A DNA stretch of 64,000 bases from PoT sp049331405. Its GTDB lineage: Bacteria; Planctomycetota; Planctomycetia; Isosphaerales; Isosphaeraceae. Position numbers and translations under genes: made by a program. The notes under the pieces are model-generated. The model made no database searches. It was given only the letters and a program-made list of their open reading frames with translations, and was not told the origin of the DNA. The stretch lies in NCBI RefSeq assembly GCF_049331405.1, contig NZ_CP186274.1, positions 2,604,001-2,668,000 of the forward strand. Reading direction: 5' to 3'. Of this stretch, positions 35,987 through 46,100 are shown in pieces. Numbering within the stretch: position 1 is the stretch's first letter; the number at the start of each line of letters is the position of its first letter.

Positions 35987-37312
35987 GTGAAAGCCCTCTC
36001 AAGACATCAACTGTGGTTGCTTTGCGCCCTGGCCTTCGTCCCCATCGGGGTCGCCGGCTGCTCCAGGTCGTCGGGGCGCGACGAGGGGTTGGTCATCGCC
36101 ACCCCCTGGGACGAGCCGAGGCGTGCGGAGCTCCTCGACGAGTTCGGGCGATGGATGGCCGCGAAGCATGAGCCCGAGCCGACTCCCAAGGGGGGGTGGA
36201 TCCGCTGGGTGACGATCCCGCCGAACTCCGACCTCGCCTTCCTCGAGAAGTCGTACCCCCGCCTCTTCAGCCCGGGGACGGGACGCGTCGACGTCGTGAT
36301 CGGCGTCGACAACCGGCACCTGTCCGCGCTCGAGGGCAAGGGGTGGCTCTTCCTCGACGAGGAGTCGGGGCATTCCCCCTGGTTCATCGTCCGCAGGCTC
36401 CCGGTCGGCCTGGCGGTCCTCGCCCCCGGGAGTCTGTCGGCCAAGGTCGGCCGCAAGGCGGCTGAGAAACCGTCTGCGACGACGGCTTCGGATCGACGCA
36501 GGCTCGCGTTCGACGACCCCCGCCACGACGCCCTGGCCCTGGCCTGGGCGAAGCAGGCCCTGCAAGAAACAACCTGGGCCGACGGGTATGCCCGACTCGT
36601 GCGCGACGCGGGCGAGGCCTGCCGTGTCGGCCGGCGCTCGGGCTCGGCGCTGGCCGCCGTCCTCCAGGGCGAGGCCCAAAGCACCCCGGCGACGGGCGAG
36701 AGCATCGCGAACGCCGGCAAGGCCGTTCGGCTCGAGCCTCCCCAGGGGTCGGGCCCCGGTACCTACGGAGAGAGCGGGGCCATCATCGAAGGGACGTCCA
36801 GGCTCCGCCTCGCCCGCTTCTTCCGGGAATTCCTCCGCGAGAAGGACGAAGCCAATCGCTTCGTCTCGACTGACGAGGACGCCGACGACCTCCTGTGCGA
36901 CCTCCTCGGCGCGACGCTCGTCGACGCCCAGGACGAGCTCTGGGACGCCTGGAACATGCTCGAGCGTTCGGGACATCCCAAACGCCCGTCGATGTGGATG
37001 TCCCTCGCCCCGCCCTGGCCACCGGCCTCGATCACCAAGCTCTCGGAGAAGGATCCGTCGGGCTCGTTGGTGCAGACGCTCGCCGCCGAGATCGCACCCG
37101 ACCCCGACATCAGGGCCTGGCTCCTGCGCGACTGGCTCGGCCCGCCCAGGCTGATCGACGAGCACGTGCTGGCCCAGATCGCCACCGCCGTCGACGGCCG
37201 CCTCTTCCGGGAGCCGAGGTTCCGGGCCTGGCTCCGGGCCGAGTGGACGGCATGGGCCCGCCAGCGGTATCGTCGCGTGGCGAGGATGGCCAAGGAATGG
37301 ACGGAATCATGA
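35987..37312 (+). CDS. Substrate-binding lipoprotein of a ferric-type ABC importer
   Basis: 441 residues from GTG 35987; the frame is open further upstream, but the signal peptide and lipobox (LALFVPIGVAGC pattern in LCALAFVPIGVAGC) fit only this start. The Cys anchors it to a membrane. The first 150 residues after it resemble a type II periplasmic-binding lobe (LVIATPWDEPRRAELLDEF; SPGTGRVDVVIGVD), while the middle and end are Arg/Glu/Ala-rich and not typical. It precedes the ATPase (76 bases) and permease genes on the same strand, giving a full importer. Iron(III) as substrate is inferred from those partners only. Confidence 0.78.
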   Translation: MKALSRHQLWLLCALAFVPIGVAGCSRSSGRDEGLVIATPWDEPRRAELLDEFGRWMAAKHEPEPTPKGGWIRWVTIPPNSDLAFLEKSYPRLFSPGTGRVDVVIGVDNRHLSALEGKGWLFLDEESGHSPWFIVRRLPVGLAVLAPGSLSAKVGRKAAEKPSATTASDRRRLAFDDPRHDALALAWAKQALQETTWADGYARLVRDAGEACRVGRRSGSALAAVLQGEAQSTPATGESIANAGKAVRLEPPQGSGPGTYGESGAIIEGTSRLRLARFFREFLREKDEANRFVSTDEDADDLLCDLLGATLVDAQDELWDAWNMLERSGHPKRPSMWMSLAPPWPPASITKLSEKDPSGSLVQTLAAEIAPDPDIRAWLLRDWLGPPRLIDEHVLAQIATAVDGRLFREPRFRAWLRAEWTAWARQRYRRVARMAKEWTES

Positions 37313-37388
37313 CGAGTTCACGCGCCCCCTTTCGAAGACCCCAGACTCAGGTTCGACTCCCGCTCGCACGGCTCGGGGGGTGCGAGCG

Positions 37389-38483
37389 ATGATCCGCGTC
37401 ACGCTCGATGGCCTCGTCAAGCGCTTCGACCGCGAGTCGGTCGTCGACGGGGCCTCGCTCGAGATCCCCCCCGGCGAGTTGACCTTCCTCCTCGGCCCAT
37501 CGGGCGCGGGGAAGACCGTGCTGGCCCGCCTGATCGCGGGCCTGGATCGGCTCGACGCCGGCGAGATCTACTTCGACCAGCGCCTCGTCCACAACCTGCC
37601 CCCGGCCTCGAGACGCGTGGGGCTCGTCTTCCAGGACGACGCCCTCTGGCCCCTGATGACGGTGGCCGACAACGTCGCGTACCCGCTGCGTTTGCTGGGT
37701 CAGACCCGGCTCGAACGGCGCGACCGGGTCGCCGAGATGCTGAGCGTCATGCGAATCGACAGCCTGGCCGCGAAGCTGCCGGGGCAATTGTCCCCCCTAC
37801 AACGCCAGCGCGTGGCCCTGGCCCGCGCCCTCGTCACCAGGCCGGAGTTGCTGATCCTCGACGAACCCCTCGGACGCCTCGAGAACCGGGTCCGCGACGA
37901 GTTCCGCGAGGAGATCCGCCGGGTCCACGCCGAGGAGGACATCTCGACCCTCGTCCTGACCAACGACGCCCGCGAGGCCCTCGGCCTGGCCGAGCGCCTG
38001 GCCGTGATGGACCTCGGGCGGATCGTGCAGGTCGGCACGCCGCAGGAGGTCTACAACCGGCCGCTCGACGCCTTCGTCGCCCGCTTCCTCGGCCAGACGA
38101 ACCTGCTGCAAGGGCACGTGGAGTCGGCCGACTCGAAGGGGGAGATGGTCGTGCGGACCCCCTTCGGGCGCATGGTGGGCCAGGCCGTGCACGGCGCGAT
38201 CGCTCCAGGAGCCCCGGTGACGGTGGCGATCCGGCCGGAGTCGATCGCCCTCGGCCCGGGACTCCCCGCCAACGCGAACCGGTTCGCCGCGACGATCGAG
38301 CGGCTCGTCTTCCAGGGAGAGGTCCGGCAGATCCACCTCAGGGGCCCCGGCGACTGGCCGGTCATCGCCACGGCGCTCCAGAGTCAGTCGAACCAGTTGC
38401 GCGAGGGGCAGAGCCTCACGATCGGGATCCCCCCGTCGCTCGTCGTCATCCTGGTGGGGAAGTACGCGATGCCGAAGAGCTGA
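37389..38483 (+). CDS. ABC importer ATPase, FbpC/PotA-like with unusual signature and H-loop
   Basis: 364 residues from ATG 37389; an in-frame GTG lies 9 bases earlier. Walker A GPSGAGKT, Q-loop VFQDD, Walker B LLILDEPLG and a C-terminal TOBE-like domain are all recognisable. Two catalytic elements deviate: the signature reads LSPLQRQRVALARAL instead of LSGGQ, and the H-loop histidine is replaced by Asn (LTNDAREALG where VTHD is usual). The D-loop is also odd (GRLENRV). It would power uptake through the permease encoded 34 bases downstream. The deviations may lower activity or make it depend on a partner site. Confidence 0.9.
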   Translation: MIRVTLDGLVKRFDRESVVDGASLEIPPGELTFLLGPSGAGKTVLARLIAGLDRLDAGEIYFDQRLVHNLPPASRRVGLVFQDDALWPLMTVADNVAYPLRLLGQTRLERRDRVAEMLSVMRIDSLAAKLPGQLSPLQRQRVALARALVTRPELLILDEPLGRLENRVRDEFREEIRRVHAEEDISTLVLTNDAREALGLAERLAVMDLGRIVQVGTPQEVYNRPLDAFVARFLGQTNLLQGHVESADSKGEMVVRTPFGRMVGQAVHGAIAPGAPVTVAIRPESIALGPGLPANANRFAATIERLVFQGEVRQIHLRGPGDWPVIATALQSQSNQLREGQSLTIGIPPSLVVILVGKYAMPKS

Positions 38484-38517
38484 GGCCGACGCCGACGCCG
38501 CCCCGCGATATGATACG

Positions 38518-40254
38518 ATGCCTGCGACAACGGCTCCGACGATGAGGTGGATGGGCATGGGGTTCTTCCGACGACTGGGGCGCTGGGCCGGGGTAGGGCT
38601 CTGGCTGGGGGTCCCCCTGATCGCGTTCGCCTTGCTGCCGGCCGCCGTGCTCGACCGCGGGCCGGCGGGGGAGGTCAGGCCGACCCTCTTCCCGGTCGCG
38701 CTCGTGACGCTCGACCCGTTCCTCTGGGCCTGCGCGCAGAACAGCTTCGTCGTGGCCTCGCTCGTCACGCTCATCTCGCTGGTGCTGGGCCTGGCGATGG
38801 CCCATCTCGTGACACACCGACGCTTCTGGGGCCGGCCGCTCCTCGTGGCGTTGGGCGTCGCCCCCCTGGTCGTCCCGCCTGTCGTCGGGGCCCTCGGACT
38901 CAGGTTGATGCTCGGCCCCTGGCTCGACACCTGGGCCTCGAGCGGCAACGGCCGCTGGTTCGGCTGGTCGTGCTGGGCCTGGGTCGCATCCGCGGTCGGG
39001 ACGCCGGTCGTCGGCCTGGCCACAGCCTCGGCACTCGCGAGGCTCGAACCGGGCTGGGCCGACGCCGCACGCCTCGCCGGGGCGAGTCGCATCCGCGCCT
39101 GGCGGAAGATGGTCTGGCCGTTCATCCGGCCCTCGGTGGCGAGCGCGGCGGCGACCGTCTTCACCCTCACGCTCTTGGAGCCGGGAGCCCCGATCCTCCT
39201 CGGCCTGCGACGGACCCTCGCGTATCAGGCGATCGAGGCACTCGGCTCCGACGCCCCGTTCCCGCGCGCGGCGATCCTCGCGTTGATGTCGGTGGCCCTC
39301 GCGATGATCGCCCGGCTCCTCCTCCGCTGGTGGGGAGGCCCTGGGGTGGCCTTGCCGCCTCCGAGGCAGGAGGGGCATGCCGAGACGTTATCCTGGAGCC
39401 TGGCCATCCCCGCGATGGCGGTCCTCGCAGTCGCGGTCGCGCTCTCCTGGCTCCCGGCCCTGGCGGTCCTGGCCTTCACGCTCCGCCCCTCGGCGGCGGG
39501 CCGCGTCGACGGCCTCGAAGTCCCCCGCGCCCTCGCCGCCTACGAGGCCTGGCACATGGTGGGCAAGTCGATCGCGGTCGGGCTCACGGTCGTCGCCCTG
39601 CAGTTGCTCATGGTCGCCGGCCTGGCCGCGAATCGGGGGAGCCCCCGACGCCTGCCCCGATACTTCGTCAACTGGCCCGAGGCCTTCCCACCCCTGGCCC
39701 TGGGCATCGGTGCCCTGTCGCTTCCCTGGCTCCTGCGGCTCGCCGTGGCGACGCTCCAGGGCCGCGGTCAGATCGGCGTCCTCGGCCGGCTCCTGCGCTG
39801 GCTCGAGTTCGTGCTGACGCCGAGCGGTTACGTCGAGATCCTGTTGGCCGTCGCCGTCGCCGTCTCGCTGCAACCCTTGCTCGCCGGTGCGCTGGGCGTG
39901 GGCCGGGGCGGGTTCGATCCCACGCTTTATCAGGTAGCACTGAGCCACGGAGCGACCCGTCGCCGGGCGCGTCGGCTTGCGACGGGCCTGGCCTTCGCCA
40001 ATTCCCCGGGCCTGATCTGCCTGGTCTTCAGCCTGGCCGCCACCAACCTCGCCCCGGCGCTCGTGCTGACCTCGAGGTCCACGAGTCGGACGATCGGCCC
40101 CGGCCTGATCGACCTCGTGGATCAACCGGGTGGCGGCTGGGTCGCGGCCTCTCGGCTCGGGACCCTGATCCTGATCGCCAACATCTCCACGCTCGCCTTC
40201 GCCATCCGCGGCTGGCACCGATCGGCTGGCCGTTGGCTTCGCCCTGCACCCTAG
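38518..40254 (+). CDS. Two-module ABC permease, FbpB-like
   Basis: 578 residues with about 12 membrane segments in two similar halves, the layout of ferric iron permeases (FbpB/SfuB). Each half has the cytoplasmic EAA-like loop that contacts the ATPase: ADAARLAGASRIRAWRKM near residue 185 and QVALSHGATRRRARRLA near residue 478. The start could be the ATG at 38518 or a later one (38542 or 38554); the membrane region begins directly after. It is 34 bases after the ATPase gene and completes the importer operon. Downstream is a hairpin before the convergent desaturase gene. Confidence 0.88.
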   Translation: MPATTAPTMRWMGMGFFRRLGRWAGVGLWLGVPLIAFALLPAAVLDRGPAGEVRPTLFPVALVTLDPFLWACAQNSFVVASLVTLISLVLGLAMAHLVTHRRFWGRPLLVALGVAPLVVPPVVGALGLRLMLGPWLDTWASSGNGRWFGWSCWAWVASAVGTPVVGLATASALARLEPGWADAARLAGASRIRAWRKMVWPFIRPSVASAAATVFTLTLLEPGAPILLGLRRTLAYQAIEALGSDAPFPRAAILALMSVALAMIARLLLRWWGGPGVALPPPRQEGHAETLSWSLAIPAMAVLAVAVALSWLPALAVLAFTLRPSAAGRVDGLEVPRALAAYEAWHMVGKSIAVGLTVVALQLLMVAGLAANRGSPRRLPRYFVNWPEAFPPLALGIGALSLPWLLRLAVATLQGRGQIGVLGRLLRWLEFVLTPSGYVEILLAVAVAVSLQPLLAGALGVGRGGFDPTLYQVALSHGATRRRARRLATGLAFANSPGLICLVFSLAATNLAPALVLTSRSTSRTIGPGLIDLVDQPGGGWVAASRLGTLILIANISTLAFAIRGWHRSAGRWLRPAP

Positions 40255-40288
40255 CGGAAGACGTCGATCGGGCAGGATGCCAATGCAA

Positions 40289-40327
40289 ATGCGGGATGGC
40301 CTCGAGCAACTCGACGCCATCCCGCAT
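40289..40327. terminator. Hairpin between convergent genes, likely terminator
   Basis: A perfect 12-bp stem ATGCGGGATGGC (40289-40300) with GCCATCCCGCAT (40316-40327) and a 15-base loop, placed between the convergent permease and desaturase stops. There is no T run on either strand. Confidence 0.5.
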
Positions 40328-40355
40328 GCTCATATCGCGACCGGATCGGGCTCGA

Positions 40356-41279
40356 TCAGGAAATCGGGCAGGGCTCCATGAGCGGCGTGCTGCTGTCTTC
40401 CCCGAGGGTCGTTCCCATCTGGATCGGGCTCGGGGACGAGGCGACCGGCTTGGGATACTTCAGGTTATACGCCAGGCCGAAGGAGGAAAGGCATCGGATG
40501 ACCATGTAAGTCATATCGACTTCCCATTTCTTCAGGCCGTGCCGCACCGAGGTCTGGAAGGCGTGGTGGTTGTTGTGCCACCCCTCGCCGAAGGTGAGTA
40601 GGGCGACCCACCAGAGGTTGGTCGAGCGATCACGCGTCTGGTACGTGCGATAGCCCCACATATGCGCGGCCGAGTTGACCAGCCAGGTCGTGTGCAAGAC
40701 CAGGACGGTCCGCACGAACCCGCCCCAGATCAGCCAGGGGAGCCCGCCGATCGCGTAGAGGCCGACCATCAGGAGGATGGGAAACACCAGGTGATAGTTG
40801 TCGAGGAAGCGCTGGACGGGGTCCCGATAGAGGTCGGGCGCCCATCTCTTGAGATATTCGGGGGTATGCTCGGTCCAGTCGTCTGGCTTCACCCACCACA
40901 TGAGATGGGCCCAGAGCATGCCCCTGACCGGGCTATGGACGTCCCACTCGCTATCCGAATGCGCGTGGTGATTGCGATGGTCGGCGACCCATCCGACCGG
41001 CCCACCCTCCGACGCGCAGCAACCGATAATCGTCAGCGGATACTCGAGCCACCTCGGGCGAAGGGCGAAGCTCCGATGGGTCAGGAGGCGATGGTAGGTC
41101 ATGCAGATCCCCACCCCCGCCGTGGCGGCGTGGAGGATGAGCGCGACCAGCACGGCTCCCCACGAGAAATAAGCAGGATTGAACGCAAAGAGTGCCCCGA
41201 CGTGAAGTCCCCCAATCCAGATCAGGGACTTCCAGGCGATCGGGTTGGATCGGTACGAAGGGATCGCGTCCGCTTGCAT
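40356..41279 (-). CDS. Fatty-acid (acyl-CoA delta-9 type) desaturase
   Basis: 307 residues from the ATG at 41277-41279; upstream starts add Arg/Ser-rich sequence before the membrane region. Three histidine boxes for the di-iron site are complete: HRLLTHRS, HRNHHAHSD and HNNHHAF. Four or more membrane helices separate them (SLIWIGGLHVGALFAFN, LVFPILLMVGLYAIGG). The family introduces a cis double bond in saturated acyl chains, adjusting membrane fluidity. Single gene on the minus strand. The electron donor is not in the immediate neighbourhood. Confidence 0.94.
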   Translation of the reverse strand: MQADAIPSYRSNPIAWKSLIWIGGLHVGALFAFNPAYFSWGAVLVALILHAATAGVGICMTYHRLLTHRSFALRPRWLEYPLTIIGCCASEGGPVGWVADHRNHHAHSDSEWDVHSPVRGMLWAHLMWWVKPDDWTEHTPEYLKRWAPDLYRDPVQRFLDNYHLVFPILLMVGLYAIGGLPWLIWGGFVRTVLVLHTTWLVNSAAHMWGYRTYQTRDRSTNLWWVALLTFGEGWHNNHHAFQTSVRHGLKKWEVDMTYMVIRCLSSFGLAYNLKYPKPVASSPSPIQMGTTLGEDSSTPLMEPCPIS

Positions 41280-41710
41280 TGTTGACCCGTTGGACCTGCG
41301 AATCATTACGATTCGGATGCTTGAGAATCCGCGCCTCGCCCCATGAGGCCGAGATCCGTGCGCGGCCCGTCTCAACAGAAAATCAAATTATTTACGTTAG
41401 TAGCGGAGCGATGACCGGGTGCCAGGCTGGAGGAGTGGAGCTGGCTCGCCGGGGATCTAGGACGATCGGGGCTATCCGCATCCTCGCCCTTCCCGGCGCA
41501 CGGGTGGAGGTTAGTGATTCGCATCGCGACGATCAAGGATGCTGTCCCGATGCTTCGTCACCGACCGATCTCTCGGCGAAGGCCGCGACAACGTCGTCTC
41601 GACCAGTTCGCTTCGATATCCGCAGTCATCTCAGATTTTCGAAGCGATCCCCATTGCCCGCGTCCGACACCAACCCCGGAGGATTGCACAGGAACTCAAT
41701 GGAGCAGATT
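41280..41710. other. Intergenic stretch, no gene seen
   Basis: About 430 bases between the desaturase gene and the small zinc-motif gene. Near 41383-41400 it is AT-rich (AAATTATTTACG), which may belong to the desaturase promoter. No credible gene. Confidence 0.4.
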
Positions 41711-41893
41711 TCAATCATTGCCATTGACGGCGGGCAGTTCATTGGGCTGGACGCCCGGCTTCTGCGACTCCGCCTGCCGCAGGGCACATTGGGGGTGGAT
41801 CCCCGACCTCGAGTAGACCGCCTCCAGGCAGACCGGACATCGCGCCCGCGACGAGGGGGCCGAGATCGGATTCCGTCGATGGTTGCTGCTCAT
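41711..41893 (-). CDS. Tiny protein with a Cys/His zinc-like motif
   Basis: 60 residues from the ATG at 41891-41893, preceded by AAGGCGA; the frame is open further upstream but the upstream part is Arg/Ser-rich. The motif C-P-V-C-LEAVYSRSGI-H-PQ-C (CxxC, then HxxC 11 residues later) has the spacing of a small zinc-binding finger. No other feature is visible and the end is Pro/Glu/Asn-rich. The motif and start region look like a genuine gene rather than a shadow, but no family could be named. Confidence 0.5.
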   Translation of the reverse strand: MSSNHRRNPISAPSSRARCPVCLEAVYSRSGIHPQCALRQAESQKPGVQPNELPAVNGND

Positions 41894-42186
41894 GGATTCG
41901 CCTTGGAGTTCGGGGACGCCAGCCACATCCCGGCGGGACTTCCGGGAGCGGGGCGGGACCCTCGACTTGCCTCGGGCTATCGGCGCGAGGAAACTCATGC
42001 CGGGATGAACGACGGCTATCGCCGTCGATCCGGCCCTAATTCACTCGGAATCCTCGCACAGGGCGTGAGGCCAGGAGGCTTCCCAGCCCCTCGGCCCGTC
42101 GCGAACGAGCGGGGATCGCCCGCGGCCAGGTCGAACGGATTCAACCCGGCCCGTAGATCACTCGATCAGGCGACCGGACGATCCGC

Positions 42187-42501
42187 TCAATAACGGCCAT
42201 ATCCGCCGCGGCTGCCGCCGCCATAACCGCCGCCACCCGAACGGGGTTCGCGGGGCTTGGCTTCGTTGACCGTCAGGTTGCGACCGTTGTGCTCGGTGCC
42301 GTTGAGCCCTTCGATGGCTGCATCCACTTCCGCGTCGGAGCTCATCTCCACGAAGCCGAAGCCCTTGGAGCGATTGGTATCTCGGTCGATGATGATTTGC
42401 GCGCTCTGGACGACGCCGAACTGGCTGAAGAGGGCCTCGAGGTCGGACTCGTTCACGCTGTAAGTCAGGTTGCCGACATAAATCTTCTTGGCCACGGTCA
42501 A
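42187..42501 (-). CDS. RRM-type RNA-binding protein with glycine-rich tail
   Basis: 104 residues from an ATG with GGAG 8 bases upstream. One RNA-recognition motif covers residues 4-82: RNP2 KIYVGNL and RNP1 KGFGFVEM, with the aromatic residues that stack on RNA intact. A Gly/Tyr/Arg tail follows (GGGGYGGGSRGGYGRY). Bacterial RRM proteins of this build, best known from cyanobacteria, bind single-stranded RNA and are often cold-induced. Divergent from uvrA across 600 bases, which leaves room for a long regulated leader. Confidence 0.93.
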   Translation of the reverse strand: MTVAKKIYVGNLTYSVNESDLEALFSQFGVVQSAQIIIDRDTNRSKGFGFVEMSSDAEVDAAIEGLNGTEHNGRNLTVNEAKPREPRSGGGGYGGGSRGGYGRY

Positions 42502-43100
42502 ACTCCGACTCGGAGGGGATACATCGCCCGGGGGGTCCGCCCGGAACCGAGGCGAAATGTATCCATAAAACGGATCTTAAGGGAAGGAGAGGCGAGGGAG
42601 GGGAGCAGAGACCGGAGTAGGACTCGGCCAGCTACGCAACTCGGTCGACAGACCTAACCTTCGCCAATGTAACCCACATGGAGGGGAAATGATAGGAAAA
42701 ACCGTATTATTTTTACGCATCCGACGAGGCCTGAAACGGGACATTCCGACGCGAGGCGGGCGGGGTTTCTGCCCGCGGACGGACGCCATTTTCATCATGA
42801 ATTCTTAACAATTCACGTCTCAAGGCCACACAAACAAATCCCAATATTCTAAAAACATGAACACCATTAATAAGCTGATACAAGGCGCCAAACCCTGCAG
42901 AACTCAGGGGGATTCCGCGGCCCCGACGCGTCATCGACGCGACGATAAACCCTCCCGCTCCCGCCCGATTTCGGGCCGGACCCTCGAACAATCGGATCGG
43001 GGCTTGTGGACAAGCGGGTACGGACACGTGTATAGTATCAGGCTCGTCGGCCCTTTCGGTAAAGACATGGGATTGACGCTGCCTTGAGGAACAACCAAGG
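42502..43100. promoter_or_regulatory. Divergent intergenic region with uvrA promoter (43007-43036) and overlapping palindrome (43002-43015)
   Basis: TGGACA at 43007-43012 and TATAGT at 43031-43036 are 18 bases apart and point at uvrA. The perfect inverted repeat GCTTGT-GG-ACAAGC covers 43002-43015 and overlaps the -35, so a repressor bound there could block uvrA. The remaining 500 bases, partly AT-rich, presumably hold the RRM gene leader and promoter; no gene seen. Confidence 0.55.
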
Positions 43101-46100
43101 ATGGCCACGACGGACATCGTGATCCGAGGTGCCCGCGAACACAACCTGCGGGACGTCTCGCTCAATCTACCGCGCGGCGCTTTGATCTGCTTCACGGGTG
43201 TCTCGGGTTCGGGGAAGAGCTCGCTCGCGTTCGACACCCTATATGCCGAGGGACAACGACGTTACGTCGAGAGCCTCTCGAGCTACGCACGCCAATTCCT
43301 GGGCCAGATGCCCAAACCCGAGGTCGACCGGATCGACGGGCTGAGCCCCTCCATCTCGATCCAGCAGAAGACCGGCGGCCGCAATCCGCGGAGCACCGTC
43401 GGCACGATCACCGAGATCAATGACTATCTCCGCGTCCTCTTCGCCCGAGTCGGCCAGGGGCACTGCCCCAAATGCGACCGTCCCGTCGCCGCCCAGACCC
43501 GCGAGCAGATCCTGGCACGCGTGCATGAACTGCCCGAAGGAACGGCGTTCAGCATCCTCGCGCCGGTGATCCGCGGCCAGAAGGGGGAATACAAGGACCT
43601 CTTCAGCGAACTCTCCCGCGCCGGTTATGTCCGGGCCCGCGTCAACGGGCAGGTCTTCAACCTGACCGACAACCTCGCGCTCGACCGCCAGACGAAGCAC
43701 AACATCGAGGTCGTCATCGACCGGCTCAAGGCGAGCGCCTCGATCCGTTCGCGGCTCGCCGAGGCGATCGAGGCGGCCCTGCGCCTGGGCGAAGGCTCGG
43801 TCATCATCGCGCGAGAAGGGCAGCCCGACCTGCTCCTCTCATCCCACTATGCCTGCACCCACTGCGGCCTCAGTTTCGACCCGCCCAGCCCCCAGCTCTT
43901 CAGCTTTAATAGCCCCCAGGGGATGTGCCCGTCCTGCGACGGCCTGGGCGTCCGCCACGACTTCGACCCGAGCCTCCTGATCCCCGACCCTTCGAAATCC
44001 GTCTGGAAGGGTGCGATCGAGGCGCTGGGGCCGGTCTCGGACATGGGACGCTGGCGCAGGCATATTTTCGAGGGCGTGGCCGCGAACGTGGAGGCCGACA
44101 AGGACGGCCCGGCCAAGGGGACGATGCTCAAGGGACCCTGGCGTGACCTCGATCCCAAGTGGCAGAATGCCTGGCTGTACGGCCTCGGCGAGCGGGTGAT
44201 CGTCCACAACTGGAAGAGCCGCGGCAAACGCTGGTCGCATGCCGAGACCTGGCCCGGGGTCGCCACCGAACTGCTCGCCAAGTTCCGCGAGACCGCGAGC
44301 GGGCCGCATCGGGCCAAGCTCGAGCCTTACATGCGGAGCATGACCTGCCCCGAGTGCTCCGGCGCCCGCCTCAACGCAAGGGCCCGAGCGGTCCGCGTGG
44401 GGGGCAGGACCCTCGTCGAGCTCGGTGGCATGCCGATCGGCAAGGCGGCGACGTTCTTCGATGCCCTGGCCAGCACCGAGCGCGACGCCTCGGTCGTCCC
44501 GCTCGATCCGCTCTCGAGGATGATCGCCGAGGAACTGCTCAAGGAGATCCGGGGTCGGCTAGGGTTCCTCACGAACGTCGGCCTGCATTACCTGACGCTC
44601 GACCGCTCCGCCCCGACCCTCTCCGGCGGCGAGGCCCAGCGCATCCGGCTGGCCAGCCAGGTCGGCGCAGGGCTCGTGGGCGTCCTCTATATCCTGGACG
44701 AACCCTCGATCGGGCTCCACCCTCGCGACAACGACCGGCTGATCGCCACACTCGAGCGGCTCCGCGACGCGGGGAACACCGTGATCGTCGTCGAGCACGA
44801 CGAGGATACGATGAGGGCCTCCGACCACCTCGTCGACTTCGGCCCCGGGCCGGGGGTCAAGGGGGGCGAGGTCGTTGCGCAAGGGACGCTCGCCAAGGTC
44901 TCGGGGGCGTCGGAAAGCCTCACCGGGCAGTACCTCTCCGGCCGCAAGTCGATCGCCGTGCCCCAGCAGCGCAGGCCGCGGGGCGATAAGAAACTCAAGA
45001 TCGTCGGGGCCAGGCAGAACAACCTCAAGGGGGTCGATGTCGAGGTCCCCCTGGGAGTCTTCGTCTGCGTGACCGGGGTGAGCGGCTCGGGCAAGAGCTC
45101 CCTGATCAGCGACATCCTCCGCGACGTCCTGGCGAGGGACCTGAACGGGGCGATCACCGAGCCGGGCCTGCACGATCGGATCGAGGGGATCGAACATCTC
45201 GATAAAATCATCGACATCGACCAGTCCCCGATCGGCAGGACCCCGCGGTCGAATCCGTCGACGTATATCAAGCTCTTCGACCTGATCCGGGACCTGTACA
45301 CGAAGTTGCCGGAGGCGAAGTCGCGCGGGTACAAGGCCGGGCGCTTCAGCTTCAACGTGTCGGGCGGACGGTGCGAGGCCTGCGAGGGGAACGGCTCGAA
45401 CCGGCTCGAGATGGACTTCCTGGCCGACGTCTGGGTCACCTGCCCGGTCTGCGAGGGGAAGCGCTTCAACCGTGAGACCCTGCACGTCCGGTTCAAGGGG
45501 AAGAGCATCAGCGACGTCCTCGAGATGGACGTGCAGGAGGCGCTCGAGCACTTCGCGAACGTCCCCAAGATCGCGGGGATGCTCCAGACCCTGCACGACG
45601 TCGGCCTCGACTATCTCAAGCTCGGCCAGGCCTCGCCGACGCTCTCGGGGGGTGAGGCGCAGCGGATCAAGCTGGCCCGCGAGCTCGTGAAGCGAGGGAC
45701 GGGGCGGACCCTCTACCTGCTCGATGAGCCAACGACGGGGCTCCACTTCGACGACGTGCGCAAGCTCCTCGAGGTCCTGCACGGGTTCACCGCGCTCGGC
45801 AACTCGGTCGTCGTGATCGAGCACAACCTCGACGTGGTGAAGACGGCCGACTGGCTCCTCGACCTCGGCCCCGAAGGGGGCGAAGGAGGGGGGCAGGTCA
45901 TCGCCGAGGGGACGCCGGAAGACGTGGCGAAGGTCGCCGAGAGCCACACCGGCGCCGCACTGCGCCGGCTCTTCCAGGGAGCCGCACCCAAGAAGGCCAA
46001 GGCGAAGGCAGGCCGCAAGGGCAAGCGGAAGTCGTCGGAGGAGGGGATCGACTCGATCGTCATCCGGGGCGCTCAACAGCATAACCTCAAGGGTGTGGAT

